Source: Acidobacteriota bacterium
Lineage (GTDB): Bacteria > Acidobacteriota > Terriglobia > Terriglobales > Acidobacteriaceae
Length of the DNA stretch: 64,000 nucleotides
Assembly: GCA_016196065.1 (NCBI GenBank)
Contig: JACPYL010000018.1
Span: 62,001-126,000, forward strand
Direction of reading: 5' to 3'
The notes beneath the pieces are model-generated. The model saw only the letters and a list, made by a program, of their open reading frames with translations, was not told the DNA's origin and searched no databases. How positions within the stretch are numbered: the stretch's first letter is position 1; every line of letters starts with the position of its first letter. Below, one piece after another: positions 24,111-33,536 of the stretch. Made by a program: the position numbers and the translations under genes.

Positions 24111-26699
24111 TCACTTCGATTTCGTAAAATCCAGGACAACGTCCTGATGAACATAGGAATCCGGATTCCCGGAAAACTCGACTGCCAACACTCCATCGTT
24201 CTCGCGGACACCTTCGAGCTTTCCTCCACGAACAGAAGTTACCTGCGAAGGATTCCAGACAAGAAGTTCATATCGCTTGCCAGCCAATCCCGCGAGCGAG
24301 AGTGTCATCTGGGTGTGGTTCGCATTCCACGATTCTGAGATTACGCGCAATCCCTGGCTTGTGCTTCCGAGTGCGGGCAAAACATTTGCGATACTCACAC
24401 CGAAATCATTCTTCAAGTGAATGCGGACCGTCGTAGTTGCCTGACTGATCGGAATACGCATCGTGACATGCTGGTCGGTCGCATTGGCATCGGCATGAAA
24501 AGTAAGCGAGTGGCCGTTGAGTTCGACGGAGGCAACTTCGCTGCGAAGGCTCAGCGCGGGCGAAAAGTTGAGCGTGACATCGCCGGAGCCAGTACGCTTC
24601 ACCTCCAACGTCATCACTCCCGGAGTCTTTTGATAAGTGAGCGAGAGTGTGGTCGAACCGACTCGCACATTGTCCGCGGAGAATGTTTTCCAGTCAGTGG
24701 GAACATGAGGAGCAAACGTAACAGTGCGACTTTGCGTATCGACGTCGATGCCGAGCATGCCGCGCATGATGGGGCTGACCACCATCGCTGCCGACCAGAT
24801 CTGGTGCGGTGAATTCGTGGAGAGCGGTTGGTAGTAATCACCGGACAACACTTCCGCCACGTGGCCTAGCGATCCGTCGAGCGCGAGCAGAGCGTTCGAA
24901 CGAAGATTGGAATATCCCGAGAACGCCTGATGGTAGCGATATTCGCCGACCGATGCCCATCCTGTGAAGAGCGGCCACACGGAACCGAAGTGATATCCCT
25001 GACCGTTGTAGAAAGGATGCTGGTTGGAGATGATGCGCATGCCCCAATCGGTCTGGTGGTCCGCGTCGGCCAGTCGATGCAGGGTGGATTCGGATTTGTC
25101 GGCATCCGTGACGCCGAACCACATGGGAACCGTCGTCAGGACGGATTGATCGTCAACGCGGCGGCTTTGCTGGTCGAGCGCAAAGGCATAGGCTTTCTTG
25201 TCAGCGGACCAGAAAGTTTGATTGAACGCGGGCTTCTGGCGATCGAAAGCAGATTGCAGTTCCTTGCCGACGTCATCCTTACCCGTAAGCTTCGCGAGGT
25301 TCGCCAACGACCGCAACGCCTCAAGTCCGAGGCCGCTTTGATAGAACTCCGTCTTTACGGGGAGAAGTGGACCGCCTTCAATCCAACCGTGGCCGATGCC
25401 GAAATTGCGCGGAAGATTCTGCTCGTCGTAGGTGGAACGCAGGAACTGGTAGGCCTTCCACAGGCTGTCCCACTTCTGCCGCGCGAACTCCACGTCACCG
25501 CTGCGCACGACGTAGTCGTTGGCCGCAATGATGTAGAGCGGAGTGGCATCGGCGGACGCAAATCCGTAAGGGTAGTCTTTGAACCAGTTGACGAAACTCG
25601 CGCCCTGCGAGATTTCGTGGGGGATCTTGCCGTCATCACGTTGGAATTTGGAAATGAATTCGAGGGCGGTGCGAGTGGTCGCAAAGTCTCCGATGGAATT
25701 GAGCGCGAACGAAGTCCACAAGGAATCGCGCCCGAAAAACCACGCGAACCCTGGACGCTGGCTGGTGCCCGACGTTTTGTATCCGGCAACCAGTCCGGTG
25801 CCCAGCGTTGCGTTCGTAACCAAGCCTTGCACTGTGCTGATGCGCGACCAGTCATAGGCTTGCTGGAGTTGAGCATCCGGCAAAGTCAGGTTGACCGTGC
25901 GGTTGAGATAATCGCGATAGTATTGCGAGGATTCGCTCATCAGTGCGGCATAGGAAGACGTCAAGCGCTGATAGTTCTCCCTGGCTTTGTCAAATCCTTC
26001 CAGCGATCCAGCAACAACGATGACTTTGCTGGCTCGACCTTTGCCGGTCACGCCGAGGCGGAAGGAATTTTCTTCCGAAGAAGAAAAATTCGTCGAATAC
26101 GACAAGTGCGGTGTCTCTGCGGACGGTGAACCAACCAGCGCGGAGAACTTTTTCGATTCTTCACCAAATACGACGGCGTGCTGCGCATCGTCCCAGTAGG
26201 AAAAAGTTCCCCCCACCGCTGCCGGCCACTCCAGAGCAAAGTCGCCGATGAAACCTGCCTCGATCTCCAGAGGCTGTTCGGTTTCTACTTCGAAAAGGAT
26301 CACAGCTCCAGGCTCGTGTACGGGAACAAACAATGTCTCGCGCACGGAGTAGTTGTCACCCGCATAGACCAGCGTGGCGGACTCGGGACGTACGATGAGC
26401 GTGCGCACCAGGCTCTCCGCCGGCAATACTTTCCCTTCCACGTGGAACGTGAGATGAAAATTGCGGAAGACTTTCATGGGGTAGACCCAGGCTTCCATCT
26501 GCCCACTTTCGTTGCCGAATAGACCAGCGTGCATGCCGACAACCGGGAGAAATTCCCATGTACGCACCGGTCGCGATAGTTCAGGCGAAGCGGGAGACGG
26601 CTCGGCGGCCGTTGCCAGGGATGTAGTGCAGAAGATGGGCAGCAACAAGAAAAAGACCGGAGCGACGAAACGCAGGGCAGAACGGCGCGGATTATTCAT
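24111..26699 (-). CDS. Exported (alpha/alpha)6 glycosidase, glycogen debranching/amylo-alpha-1,6-glucosidase type
   Basis: From the ATG at 26699 the protein has 862 residues and a signal peptide (FVAPVFFLLLPIFCTTSLATA). An N-terminal beta-sandwich (about 40-280) precedes a six-hairpin domain with 'FFGRDSLWTSFALNSIGDF', 'FQRDDGKIPHEIS', 'YGFASADATPLYIIAANDYV', 'GIGHGWIEGG' and 'FHFGSVWPLFTGW'-like segments, as in the C-terminal domain of debranching enzymes and relatives. The C-terminal 150 residues are further beta domains. It probably trims alpha-glucan branches or another oligosaccharide outside the cytoplasm. It is the first gene of the operon with GH13 and the sugar porter (37 bp and 17 bp gaps). 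The longer frame upstream overlaps the divergent CRTAC1 gene and is rejected. Confidence 0.85.
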   Translation of the reverse strand: MNNPRRSALRFVAPVFFLLLPIFCTTSLATAAEPSPASPELSRPVRTWEFLPVVGMHAGLFGNESGQMEAWVYPMKVFRNFHLTFHVEGKVLPAESLVRTLIVRPESATLVYAGDNYSVRETLFVPVHEPGAVILFEVETEQPLEIEAGFIGDFALEWPAAVGGTFSYWDDAQHAVVFGEESKKFSALVGSPSAETPHLSYSTNFSSSEENSFRLGVTGKGRASKVIVVAGSLEGFDKARENYQRLTSSYAALMSESSQYYRDYLNRTVNLTLPDAQLQQAYDWSRISTVQGLVTNATLGTGLVAGYKTSGTSQRPGFAWFFGRDSLWTSFALNSIGDFATTRTALEFISKFQRDDGKIPHEISQGASFVNWFKDYPYGFASADATPLYIIAANDYVVRSGDVEFARQKWDSLWKAYQFLRSTYDEQNLPRNFGIGHGWIEGGPLLPVKTEFYQSGLGLEALRSLANLAKLTGKDDVGKELQSAFDRQKPAFNQTFWSADKKAYAFALDQQSRRVDDQSVLTTVPMWFGVTDADKSESTLHRLADADHQTDWGMRIISNQHPFYNGQGYHFGSVWPLFTGWASVGEYRYHQAFSGYSNLRSNALLALDGSLGHVAEVLSGDYYQPLSTNSPHQIWSAAMVVSPIMRGMLGIDVDTQSRTVTFAPHVPTDWKTFSADNVRVGSTTLSLTYQKTPGVMTLEVKRTGSGDVTLNFSPALSLRSEVASVELNGHSLTFHADANATDQHVTMRIPISQATTTVRIHLKNDFGVSIANVLPALGSTSQGLRVISESWNANHTQMTLSLAGLAGKRYELLVWNPSQVTSVRGGKLEGVRENDGVLAVEFSGNPDSYVHQDVVLDFTKSK

Positions 26700-26814
26700 T
26701 TTGATGATCTGACCGCAGCGGCTGGAGCTGTGCCAACTTGCAAAGTCTTCCGGCACAAAATATAAGAATTCAAGGACGCAGTCCAGCAGACGCCAATTCC
26801 TAAGGTACTCCTTC

Positions 26815-28632
26815 TTGTCTTCTTCACGCCGCGAACTTTTGAAATCGCTGAGCAGGACGGCGATTGTCCTGTCGCTGGAGAATGTTTTGGGACTGGCGCG
26901 GCCTTTGTGGTCGCAAGTTGCTCCTGCCGTCCCGCAGACGGTTGAACCGCTCAAGGCAGGCACGCCGCTGGGTGTGAGTTTCGTGGAAGTTGGACGCGCT
27001 TCCGGCCTGAATGCCAAGACGATTTACGGCGGCGAGCATAAAAATAAATATCTGCTCGAAACTACCGGCTGCGGAATCGCTTTTTACGATTACGACAACG
27101 ACGGGTGGCTCGACATCTTCGTGGTCAACGGAACGCGGCTGGAAGGTTTCCCCGCCGGGCAGGAACCGGTATCGCACTTATTCAAGAACAATCGTGACGG
27201 CACCTTTACAGACGTCACGTTGAAAGCCGGCATGGCTCACTCGGGTTGGGGACAGGGTGTCTGCGTCGGGGATTACGACAACGATGGGAACGACGACTTG
27301 TTCGTCACGTACTTCGGCAAGAACGTTCTCTACCACAACAATGGAGACGGCACTTTCACCGATGTCAGCGAAAAGGCAGGCGTGGCGGGCAACGCCAAGC
27401 GCTGGAACACTGGCTGCGCCTTTGTCGATTACGATCGCGACGGGCGACTCGACTTGTTTGTGGCGAACTATATCGACATGGACCTGAAGACGGCGCCGGT
27501 GCCGGAGTCCGGCCCTTGCCTCTACAAAGGAGTGATGGTCGCGTGCGGGCCGCCGGGAATGGATGGCGGAAAGAACATTCTTTATCACAACAACGGCGAC
27601 GGCACGTTCACCGACGTTTCCGTAAGTACCGGCATTCTTAAAACGGACGGCATGTTCGGCCTCGGCGTCCTCACCGCCGACCTCGACAACGACGGCTGGC
27701 CCGACATCTACGTCGCCAACGACTCCACCGCCAGCGCCCTCTATCAGAACAAGAAGAACGGCAAGTTCGTGGATATCGCCCTCGAAGCCGGATGCGCCCT
27801 GAGCCCCGACGGCAAGCCGCAAGCGGGCATGGGCATCTCCGCGGCTGATTACGATCTCGACGGCAACCTGGACATGGTGAAGACGAATTTCGCGGGCGAC
27901 ACTCCATCGCTCTATCACAATCTTGGCGACGCAACCTTCGAAGACACTACGTTCACGGCTGGACTTGGCGCGCACACGCAGTTCCTGGGATGGGGATGCG
28001 GATTTTTTGATTTCGACAACGACGGCTGGCCCGACATCCTGATCTGCAATGGCCATGTGTATCCCGAAGTTGAACAACTGAAAACCGAGGCGGCCTACGC
28101 ACAACGCAAACTGCTCTATCGCAACCTGCGTAACGGGCGGTTTGAAGATGTGTCGCTCGTCGCCGGACCGGGGATCTCGGAACCGATCGCGTCTCGCGGT
28201 TGCGCGTTCGGCGACTTCGACAATGACGGCGATATCGACATGGTGATCAATCCGGTGAACGACTTCCCGCAGCTGGTGCGCTGTGATTCGCAGACCGGCA
28301 ACAACTGGATAAAAGTGAAGACGATCGGTACAAAATCCAACCGCAGCGGGATTGGCGCGCGGGTGAAATGCGTTACCCGGGTTCCCGGCGAGGCAAAGCC
28401 GCACCAGCAGATCGATGAAGTGCGCAGCGGCGGTGGCTATTTTTCGCAGAGCGACCTGCGCGTGCATTTCGGTTTAGGCAAGGCAGAAAAAGTTGAAGTG
28501 CTCGAGATTCGCTGGCCGAGCGGACAAGTCGACACCATGAAGGACGTCAAGCCCAATCAGGTGCTGCACGTGAAAGAAGGAGAAGGCATCGTGCGGACGA
28601 CGGCGGCAACGAGTAAGGTCCCGGGCAAATAG
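26815..28632 (+). CDS. CRTAC1-family protein (FG-GAP/VCBS propeller plus ASPIC/UnbV), Tat-exported
   Basis: The 605-residue protein starts at a TTG and begins SSSRRELLKSLSRTAI, a twin-arginine signal (S-R-R-x-L-L-K) followed by a hydrophobic stretch. The body is a propeller of Ca-binding-type repeats: '[17 protein letters not shown]', 'GDYDNDGNDDLFVTYFG' and '[17 protein letters not shown]', each D-x-D-N-D-G-x-x-D. The C-terminal ASPIC/UnbV domain is 'VRSGGGYFSQSDLRVHFGLG' and 'LEIRWPSGQVD'. Such proteins are abundant in Acidobacteria and of unproven function, possibly adhesive or metal-binding. It is divergent (115 bp) from the glycosidase operon, so the two may share control. Confidence 0.9.
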   Translation: MSSSRRELLKSLSRTAIVLSLENVLGLARPLWSQVAPAVPQTVEPLKAGTPLGVSFVEVGRASGLNAKTIYGGEHKNKYLLETTGCGIAFYDYDNDGWLDIFVVNGTRLEGFPAGQEPVSHLFKNNRDGTFTDVTLKAGMAHSGWGQGVCVGDYDNDGNDDLFVTYFGKNVLYHNNGDGTFTDVSEKAGVAGNAKRWNTGCAFVDYDRDGRLDLFVANYIDMDLKTAPVPESGPCLYKGVMVACGPPGMDGGKNILYHNNGDGTFTDVSVSTGILKTDGMFGLGVLTADLDNDGWPDIYVANDSTASALYQNKKNGKFVDIALEAGCALSPDGKPQAGMGISAADYDLDGNLDMVKTNFAGDTPSLYHNLGDATFEDTTFTAGLGAHTQFLGWGCGFFDFDNDGWPDILICNGHVYPEVEQLKTEAAYAQRKLLYRNLRNGRFEDVSLVAGPGISEPIASRGCAFGDFDNDGDIDMVINPVNDFPQLVRCDSQTGNNWIKVKTIGTKSNRSGIGARVKCVTRVPGEAKPHQQIDEVRSGGGYFSQSDLRVHFGLGKAEKVEVLEIRWPSGQVDTMKDVKPNQVLHVKEGEGIVRTTAATSKVPGK

Positions 28633-28650
28633 CGGTTCGCTGGCAAGAAA

Positions 28651-28681
28651 TGCAGATCCCTCGCTTCGCTCGGGATGACAG
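28651..28681. repeat. 31-bp dispersed intergenic repeat, copy 2 (inverted)
   Basis: TGCAGATCCCTCGCTTCGCT then CGGGATGACAG: the exact reverse complement of 19037-19067. It sits 18 bp after the CRTAC1 stop, between convergent genes. Confidence 0.8.
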
Positions 28682-28720
28682 AATCACAACCACAGAGGAA
28701 TACTGGAACGCCCAACCGTC

Positions 28721-30964
28721 CTAGTAGCCGTCAATCATCCAGACATTCGACTCGCCACTGCCCTTCCACAAAGCCAGCCGCCGGCCATCAGGCGATGGAA
28801 TAGCCCAACCGATTTTCATTTCCTTATCTTCCAGCACGGTTCGAGCGTGGCCTTGCAGATCGACGTTCAGGAGATACGACGTACTTGGAAACGTGTACGC
28901 CGTAACCCAGAGACTTTGGCTGTCGCTGGCCCAGTCAAAGCTTGAAACTCCTGCCCAAGACTGCAAGGGAAGGTTGCGCTCTTTGCCATCGACGGTCGAC
29001 TTCAGCGTGATCTCCGGCTCGTCGCGCGTTCCCGTGGCGAGTGCGAGGGTCCGCCCGTCCGGCGAGAGGCTCCAGTTGAATTTGTAGTAGTCGGCGTGCT
29101 CCCGCTTCCACTCCGTAAGTTCCTGACTCTTTCCCGACACCGGATCGAACGTGAAGAACCGAATCTGATTGGCACTGGTCACGCTGAAGATGCATAACGT
29201 AGACGGTGCGAAGGCGCACTGGTGATTGTTGATACCGTCGCCCTCGAGCACGAATTGCGATGGACCTCCCTCCACGGGAACCCGCAACATGCGTATCCGG
29301 CTTGAGGCGTCCCCGGGTTTCGGCGTTTCCAGATACAGCAGGCTTTTTCGGTCCGGTGACAGGCGTGGAATCTGGAGGCGTCCGAGCGAGCCCGCGACCA
29401 ATAGTTCCGCCGAAGCCTGATCGGCAGCCTGGCGGTAAATGCGTTCCTGTCCATCGCGATTGGAAATGAAAATCACCGAGCGGCTGTCCGGAGTCCAGCT
29501 GTACGGGAAGTCTTCACGCTCATCGAGAGTCAGAATTTGCGGCGTGGAGACTTTAAGCCCGCGCGGATCGACATCAGCCACATAGACGTCGGGCTGGTAG
29601 TTGCTGCGGAAAAACGCCAGCCGCGTTCCATCGGCGCTTACCGAAACACTGTGCGTCTCGCCCGTCTCCCGGTTGATGCGAATGGGCGCGCCCACGGGTT
29701 TCGCGCTGACCGTGTCGAGATTGACGTACCAGAGGTTGGAATCGTCGGGATTGGGTTGCGCTTCCGCGGCCGCGAAAATCAATCGCCCGGTACTCGTCCA
29801 TGCCAGACCCTCGTTGAGACCCGCGCGCAGCAGAATCGTCTCGTGCAATCCCGTCGCGACGTTCAAGCTTTCAATCCGCGTGTCCACGCTATAGGTTCCC
29901 GGATGATATTGGCCCCAAATAAAAGCGATGTGCCGCCCGTCCGGAGCCCAGACTGGGGAAACAATCAACGTCCCACGCGCCTCCAGCAAGCGATGCGGAT
30001 TGCTGCCGTCCGATTGCATCACCCACAGATCCTGCGCGGAGGCCGTGCCCCGCAGAAATGCGATCTGTGAGCCGTCGGGAGAAACTGCCGCCGCGTCGCC
30101 ATCGTCCGCCAACTTGCGTGCTGCTCCGCCCAGGATCGAAGCGCTCCAGATGCTGGGCGCGTCTGTTGGGCCGGTTGCAGCCACCGCGAGCAAGTGGCTT
30201 CCATCCGGGAACCAGCCCACCGGGAAAAGATTGACGTGATCCGGCATGCCCAGCGGATGCGTTTCTCCAGTCGAAACCTGCTTGAGGTAGAGTCCCGTCT
30301 GGTCGGCATAGGCGAGGAGTTTTCCATCCGGTGAGAGCGCGGCGCTCTTCACGGGAGCCTTCAGGGGATTCGCGGTCAATTGCCGACTGGCTGCGGTTGG
30401 CGCGGGCGGGGATGTACGGCCCAGTCTCCAGCCCGCCAATAGTCCTGCACTAACCAGAACCACAGCAGCCAGAATTCCCGCGGCCCACCAGGCGCGCGGC
30501 GGGAGCGCGCGGTTCCGGTTCTGATCTTGCAAAAGTTCGGTGGCCGGGGAGATTGCGCTCGCTCCATTTCCTGGAAAGACGACTGGGACAAGGAGGCGAT
30601 ATCCACGGCGGGCCACGGTTTCCACGAAGCGGGAATTTTCTGCTGTGTCACCGAGTGCATCGCGCAGGCGCCGGACAGCGGCATTCAGGCTATGGTCGAA
30701 ATCGACGAAAGTGTCGGCCGGCCACAATCGTCCGCGTAACTCTTCGCGCGATACGACTTCGCCCGGACGCTCCAGCAACATCGTCAAAATCTGGAAGGGC
30801 TGCTCCTGGAGACGCACGCGGCTTCCGTTGCGCCGGAGTTCGCCAGCCTTCATGTCCACTTCGAAGGTGCCGAATCGCAGCCGTTGATTTCCGCCCAGCG
30901 CCGCCATATCCCCATTTGAGGCCGATCTTAGCATTGCTTCGCCGCCCATGATCGCGTTACCCAC
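28721..30964 (-). CDS. Membrane-anchored winged-helix regulator with TolB/WD40-like propeller
   Basis: The protein has up to 747 residues (GTG 30964 or ATG 30949). Residues about 30-125 form an OmpR/CadC-type winged helix ('LRFGTFEVDMKAGELRRNGS', 'SREELRGRLWPADTFVDFDH', 'ARRGYRLLVPV'). A single membrane helix lies at about 160-180 (AAGILAAVVLVSAGLLAGW). The remainder is a beta-propeller of TolB/PD40 repeats such as 'SPDGKLLAYAD', 'SPDGSQIAFLRG' and 'APDGRHIAFIWG'. The arrangement is that of a ToxR/CadC-like one-component sensor whose DNA-binding part is cytoplasmic and whose propeller senses something in the periplasm. The ligand and target genes are unknown; no receiver domain is present. 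Confidence 0.9.
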   Translation of the reverse strand: MGNAIMGGEAMLRSASNGDMAALGGNQRLRFGTFEVDMKAGELRRNGSRVRLQEQPFQILTMLLERPGEVVSREELRGRLWPADTFVDFDHSLNAAVRRLRDALGDTAENSRFVETVARRGYRLLVPVVFPGNGASAISPATELLQDQNRNRALPPRAWWAAGILAAVVLVSAGLLAGWRLGRTSPPAPTAASRQLTANPLKAPVKSAALSPDGKLLAYADQTGLYLKQVSTGETHPLGMPDHVNLFPVGWFPDGSHLLAVAATGPTDAPSIWSASILGGAARKLADDGDAAAVSPDGSQIAFLRGTASAQDLWVMQSDGSNPHRLLEARGTLIVSPVWAPDGRHIAFIWGQYHPGTYSVDTRIESLNVATGLHETILLRAGLNEGLAWTSTGRLIFAAAEAQPNPDDSNLWYVNLDTVSAKPVGAPIRINRETGETHSVSVSADGTRLAFFRSNYQPDVYVADVDPRGLKVSTPQILTLDEREDFPYSWTPDSRSVIFISNRDGQERIYRQAADQASAELLVAGSLGRLQIPRLSPDRKSLLYLETPKPGDASSRIRMLRVPVEGGPSQFVLEGDGINNHQCAFAPSTLCIFSVTSANQIRFFTFDPVSGKSQELTEWKREHADYYKFNWSLSPDGRTLALATGTRDEPEITLKSTVDGKERNLPLQSWAGVSSFDWASDSQSLWVTAYTFPSTSYLLNVDLQGHARTVLEDKEMKIGWAIPSPDGRRLALWKGSGESNVWMIDGY

Positions 30965-31090
30965 TCCTGCAAATATTTGATGCCCGACAAGTTATCCGGT
31001 TACCGGAATTTTCCCGCAGAGTTATCCGCCGACTGTTGAGGTACGCAACCCTCGAGGCGAAAGTTCGCCTAAGTGGGGAAGGAATCGGCC

Positions 31091-31774
31091 ATGTTCCGGG
31101 GAATCGCGATCGTAATTGTGAGTAGTGTTATGTGTAGTCGGAGTCAAGCGGCAGTAGCGCAAGTCTCTCAACTATCTGTATTTGTTTATGACGACGCGCA
31201 TGTGCCTGAGGCGACCCTTGAGCGCGGGGAAGAAGTGGCAGGGCGAATCTACCAGCGCGCCGGAATCGCGATCCAATGGAACGACTGCAGACAAATGTCG
31301 TCACGATCGCAAGGGGATTGCCGTGATGGAACTTCCGGGCCTCACTTATCGGTACGCATCGTTGCACGCCCGCTGAACTTGCCGGGAGAAGACTTCGGGG
31401 TTGCATTTGTGGACGGTGAAGGGGTCGGACAACAAGCCGATGTTTTCTATTCCCGGATTAAGAGCTTTCAGGCGGCGTCATCAGCAGACACTGCGCAAAT
31501 CCTTGGTCACGTGATGGCGCACGAATTGGGCCACCTTCTGCTGGGCATGAATTCGCATTCCATGCAGGGAATCATGCAGTCTCATTGGGGCGAGCGCCAG
31601 TTGAGGCTTGCTTCCATGGGTAATCTGCAATTCGACCAACATCAATCAGAAACGATTCGGGATCGGGTTCGCGGGTTCTACGAAACGCAAAGAGCCGGGA
31701 TGAGTGGCTTCTCGCCGGCGGTTACGAAGGCTTTTTGGGCTCGGATGGAACCGTCACGCCCGAGCCTTCCTTGA
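31091..31774 (+). CDS. Secreted HExxH metalloprotease-like protein
   Basis: From ATG 31091 (GGGGAAGGA upstream) the product has 227 residues with a short signal peptide (GIAIVIVSSVMCSRSQAAVA). The central part contains 'ILGHVMAHELGHLLLG', so HELGH is an intact zinc-protease motif. A further His follows in MNSHS, and GIM, which may be a Met-turn, comes next. Spacing to the last His is two residues longer than in classical metzincins, so family assignment is tentative. Two Cys (in 'QWNDC' and 'GDCRDG') may pair. No propeptide is obvious. The last 53 bp overlap the convergent CRTAC1 gene. Confidence 0.7.
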   Translation: MFRGIAIVIVSSVMCSRSQAAVAQVSQLSVFVYDDAHVPEATLERGEEVAGRIYQRAGIAIQWNDCRQMSSRSQGDCRDGTSGPHLSVRIVARPLNLPGEDFGVAFVDGEGVGQQADVFYSRIKSFQAASSADTAQILGHVMAHELGHLLLGMNSHSMQGIMQSHWGERQLRLASMGNLQFDQHQSETIRDRVRGFYETQRAGMSGFSPAVTKAFWARMEPSRPSLP

Positions 31775-33482
31775 CGGTGTGAATGGAATCGACGGGCATG
31801 GCGCCGAATTGTTCGGTCAACCCGCTGGGCCAGCGGATTTGAATCGAATCGACTTTCGTCGTGGGACCGAGTCCAAAATGGACACGGATATCGCTATTCG
31901 AAATGTAACTTGAGCCGCTGCGCACTTCATCGACGAAGGTGCGCGTGCCTGCCTTGACGATAATTTTGGCGCCGATGCCATCACGGTTGGATTTTGTGCC
32001 GACTGTGCGAATGGCGATCCAGTGGTTCGCAGAGTGAACTTGATTTACGAGCAGGCTGGGACGACCGTTCATATTGCTGATAACGGCCGATATTTTTCCG
32101 TCGTTCCAAAGGTCGCCGACCGCGAGACCGCGTGAGGATGAAACTGCCGTGATGGCAGGTCCAGCGGTGGACGAGATGTCGGTGAAGGTTCCCTTGCCGA
32201 GATTGTGGTAGAGAATGCGCGGCTCTTCGTAGTTGCTGCCGAGATTGTTCTTATCGACTTCGGGATATACGTGGCCGTTTACGAGGAGAAGATCGGGCCA
32301 GCCGTCGTTGTCGAAGTCGAGAAACATTGTTCCCCACCCGAGGTACTTGGTGTAAAGGCCGAGTCCGGCGGCTGAGGTTACGTCGTCGAAGGTGCCATCG
32401 CCGTTGTTGCGATAGAGAGTGGAAGTGTCGTCGGAGAAATTGGTTTTGAAAATGTCGAGGCGGCCGTCGCCGTTGTAGTCGGCGATGGTGGAGCCCATGC
32501 CGGCTTGCTCGCGTCCATCTTCATTGAACGCGGCGCCCGCCACGACGCCGACGTCGGTGAAGGTGCCGTCGCGATTGTTGCGATAGAGAATGCTGGGCGT
32601 GCTGTCGCAGGCGACGTAGATATCGGGCCAGCCGTCGTCGTTGAAGTCAAAGGTCGAGACGCTGAAGGCGTAGTGGCCATCGGTCTTGTCGATGTGCGCC
32701 TTCGTGGACACGTCTTCGAAGGTGCCATCGCCACGGTTGCGGTACAGGATATTCTTCGCGCCCGCGAGCCCGCGCGGACCGCACATCACCGGCACTCCCT
32801 TCCAGAGACACGAAGGACGCTCGCCGGGAGTAGGAGCCGTGGCAAGGTCGAAGTCGACGTAGTTGGCGATCATCAGATCGAGATGGCCATCGCGGTCGTA
32901 ATCGACCCACGCGCAACCGGTGCCCCAGTCCTTGCCGGATCCCGCGACCCCAGCCTTCTCCGCGGCCTCGCTGAACACGCCGCTCTGATTGTGAAACAAC
33001 CGATTCTTCCCGTAGTAGGTGACGTAGAGGTCTTCCCACCCATCGTTGTCGTAGTCGCCTGCGCAGACGCCCTGTCCCCACCCGGTCGCGGTGAGTCCGG
33101 CTTTCACGGTAACGTCGCTGAACGTGCCGTCGTGATTGTTGCGATAGAGATGGCTGGTCGGACCTTTACCTGCGGGAAAGCCTTCCAGTGTTGTGCCATT
33201 CACAAGAAAGATGTCGGGCCAACCGTCATTGTCATAGTCAAAAATCGCCGCGCCGGTGCCGGTCGTTTCGATGATGTATTTCTTCTTGTCCGTGCCCCCG
33301 AAGACAATGGGCTCGGTCAAGCCGGCTTTCTGGGTGACGTCGACGAAGTAGGCGATGGCGTTTTGCGGAGGCTTGGATGGAGTCTGAGCGATGGCGGCGT
33401 CACAAAACAAGGCAATCAGGATTGCGGAGAGCGCCCGCCACGGACAAGGCAAACGAAATTGATGAACCCGCGGCAGACTCAT
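31722..33482 (-). CDS. CRTAC1-family FG-GAP/ASPIC-UnbV protein
   Basis: The 586-residue protein has a signal peptide (PWRALSAILIALFCDAAIAQ) and the same plan as the protein at 26815. Metal-loop repeats such as '[16 protein letters not shown]', 'GDYDNDGWEDLYVTYYG', 'FDFNDDGWPDIYVACD' and 'FDNDGWPDLLLVNG' are followed by the ASPIC/UnbV domain 'VRSGSSYISNSDIRVHFGLG' and 'IQIRWPSGL'. It differs from the first copy in using a Sec-type rather than a Tat-type signal. Function is unknown; an exported adhesive, scaffold or Ca-binding role is likely. It lies 54 bp downstream of the kinase-TPR gene on the same strand. Confidence 0.9.
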   Translation of the reverse strand: MSLPRVHQFRLPCPWRALSAILIALFCDAAIAQTPSKPPQNAIAYFVDVTQKAGLTEPIVFGGTDKKKYIIETTGTGAAIFDYDNDGWPDIFLVNGTTLEGFPAGKGPTSHLYRNNHDGTFSDVTVKAGLTATGWGQGVCAGDYDNDGWEDLYVTYYGKNRLFHNQSGVFSEAAEKAGVAGSGKDWGTGCAWVDYDRDGHLDLMIANYVDFDLATAPTPGERPSCLWKGVPVMCGPRGLAGAKNILYRNRGDGTFEDVSTKAHIDKTDGHYAFSVSTFDFNDDGWPDIYVACDSTPSILYRNNRDGTFTDVGVVAGAAFNEDGREQAGMGSTIADYNGDGRLDIFKTNFSDDTSTLYRNNGDGTFDDVTSAAGLGLYTKYLGWGTMFLDFDNDGWPDLLLVNGHVYPEVDKNNLGSNYEEPRILYHNLGKGTFTDISSTAGPAITAVSSSRGLAVGDLWNDGKISAVISNMNGRPSLLVNQVHSANHWIAIRTVGTKSNRDGIGAKIIVKAGTRTFVDEVRSGSSYISNSDIRVHFGLGPTTKVDSIQIRWPSGLTEQFGAMPVDSIHTVKEGSGVTVPSEPKKPS

Positions 33483-33536
33483 GACCCAAAAGGAATACTA
33501 GGGTGCGAAGCGGGAGGGGTCAAGGCGCCGGGACGG

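Noticed and set aside
24930-26129. 399-codon frame opposite the debranching-type glycosidase
   Set aside because: Shadow of a GC-rich gene; no recognisable motif and no ribosome-binding site.
27178-28467. 429-codon minus-strand frame in the first CRTAC1 gene, and similar frames at 32505-33608 and 34200-35552
   Set aside because: Composition follows the repeated DNDG codons of the real gene read in reverse; no independent support.
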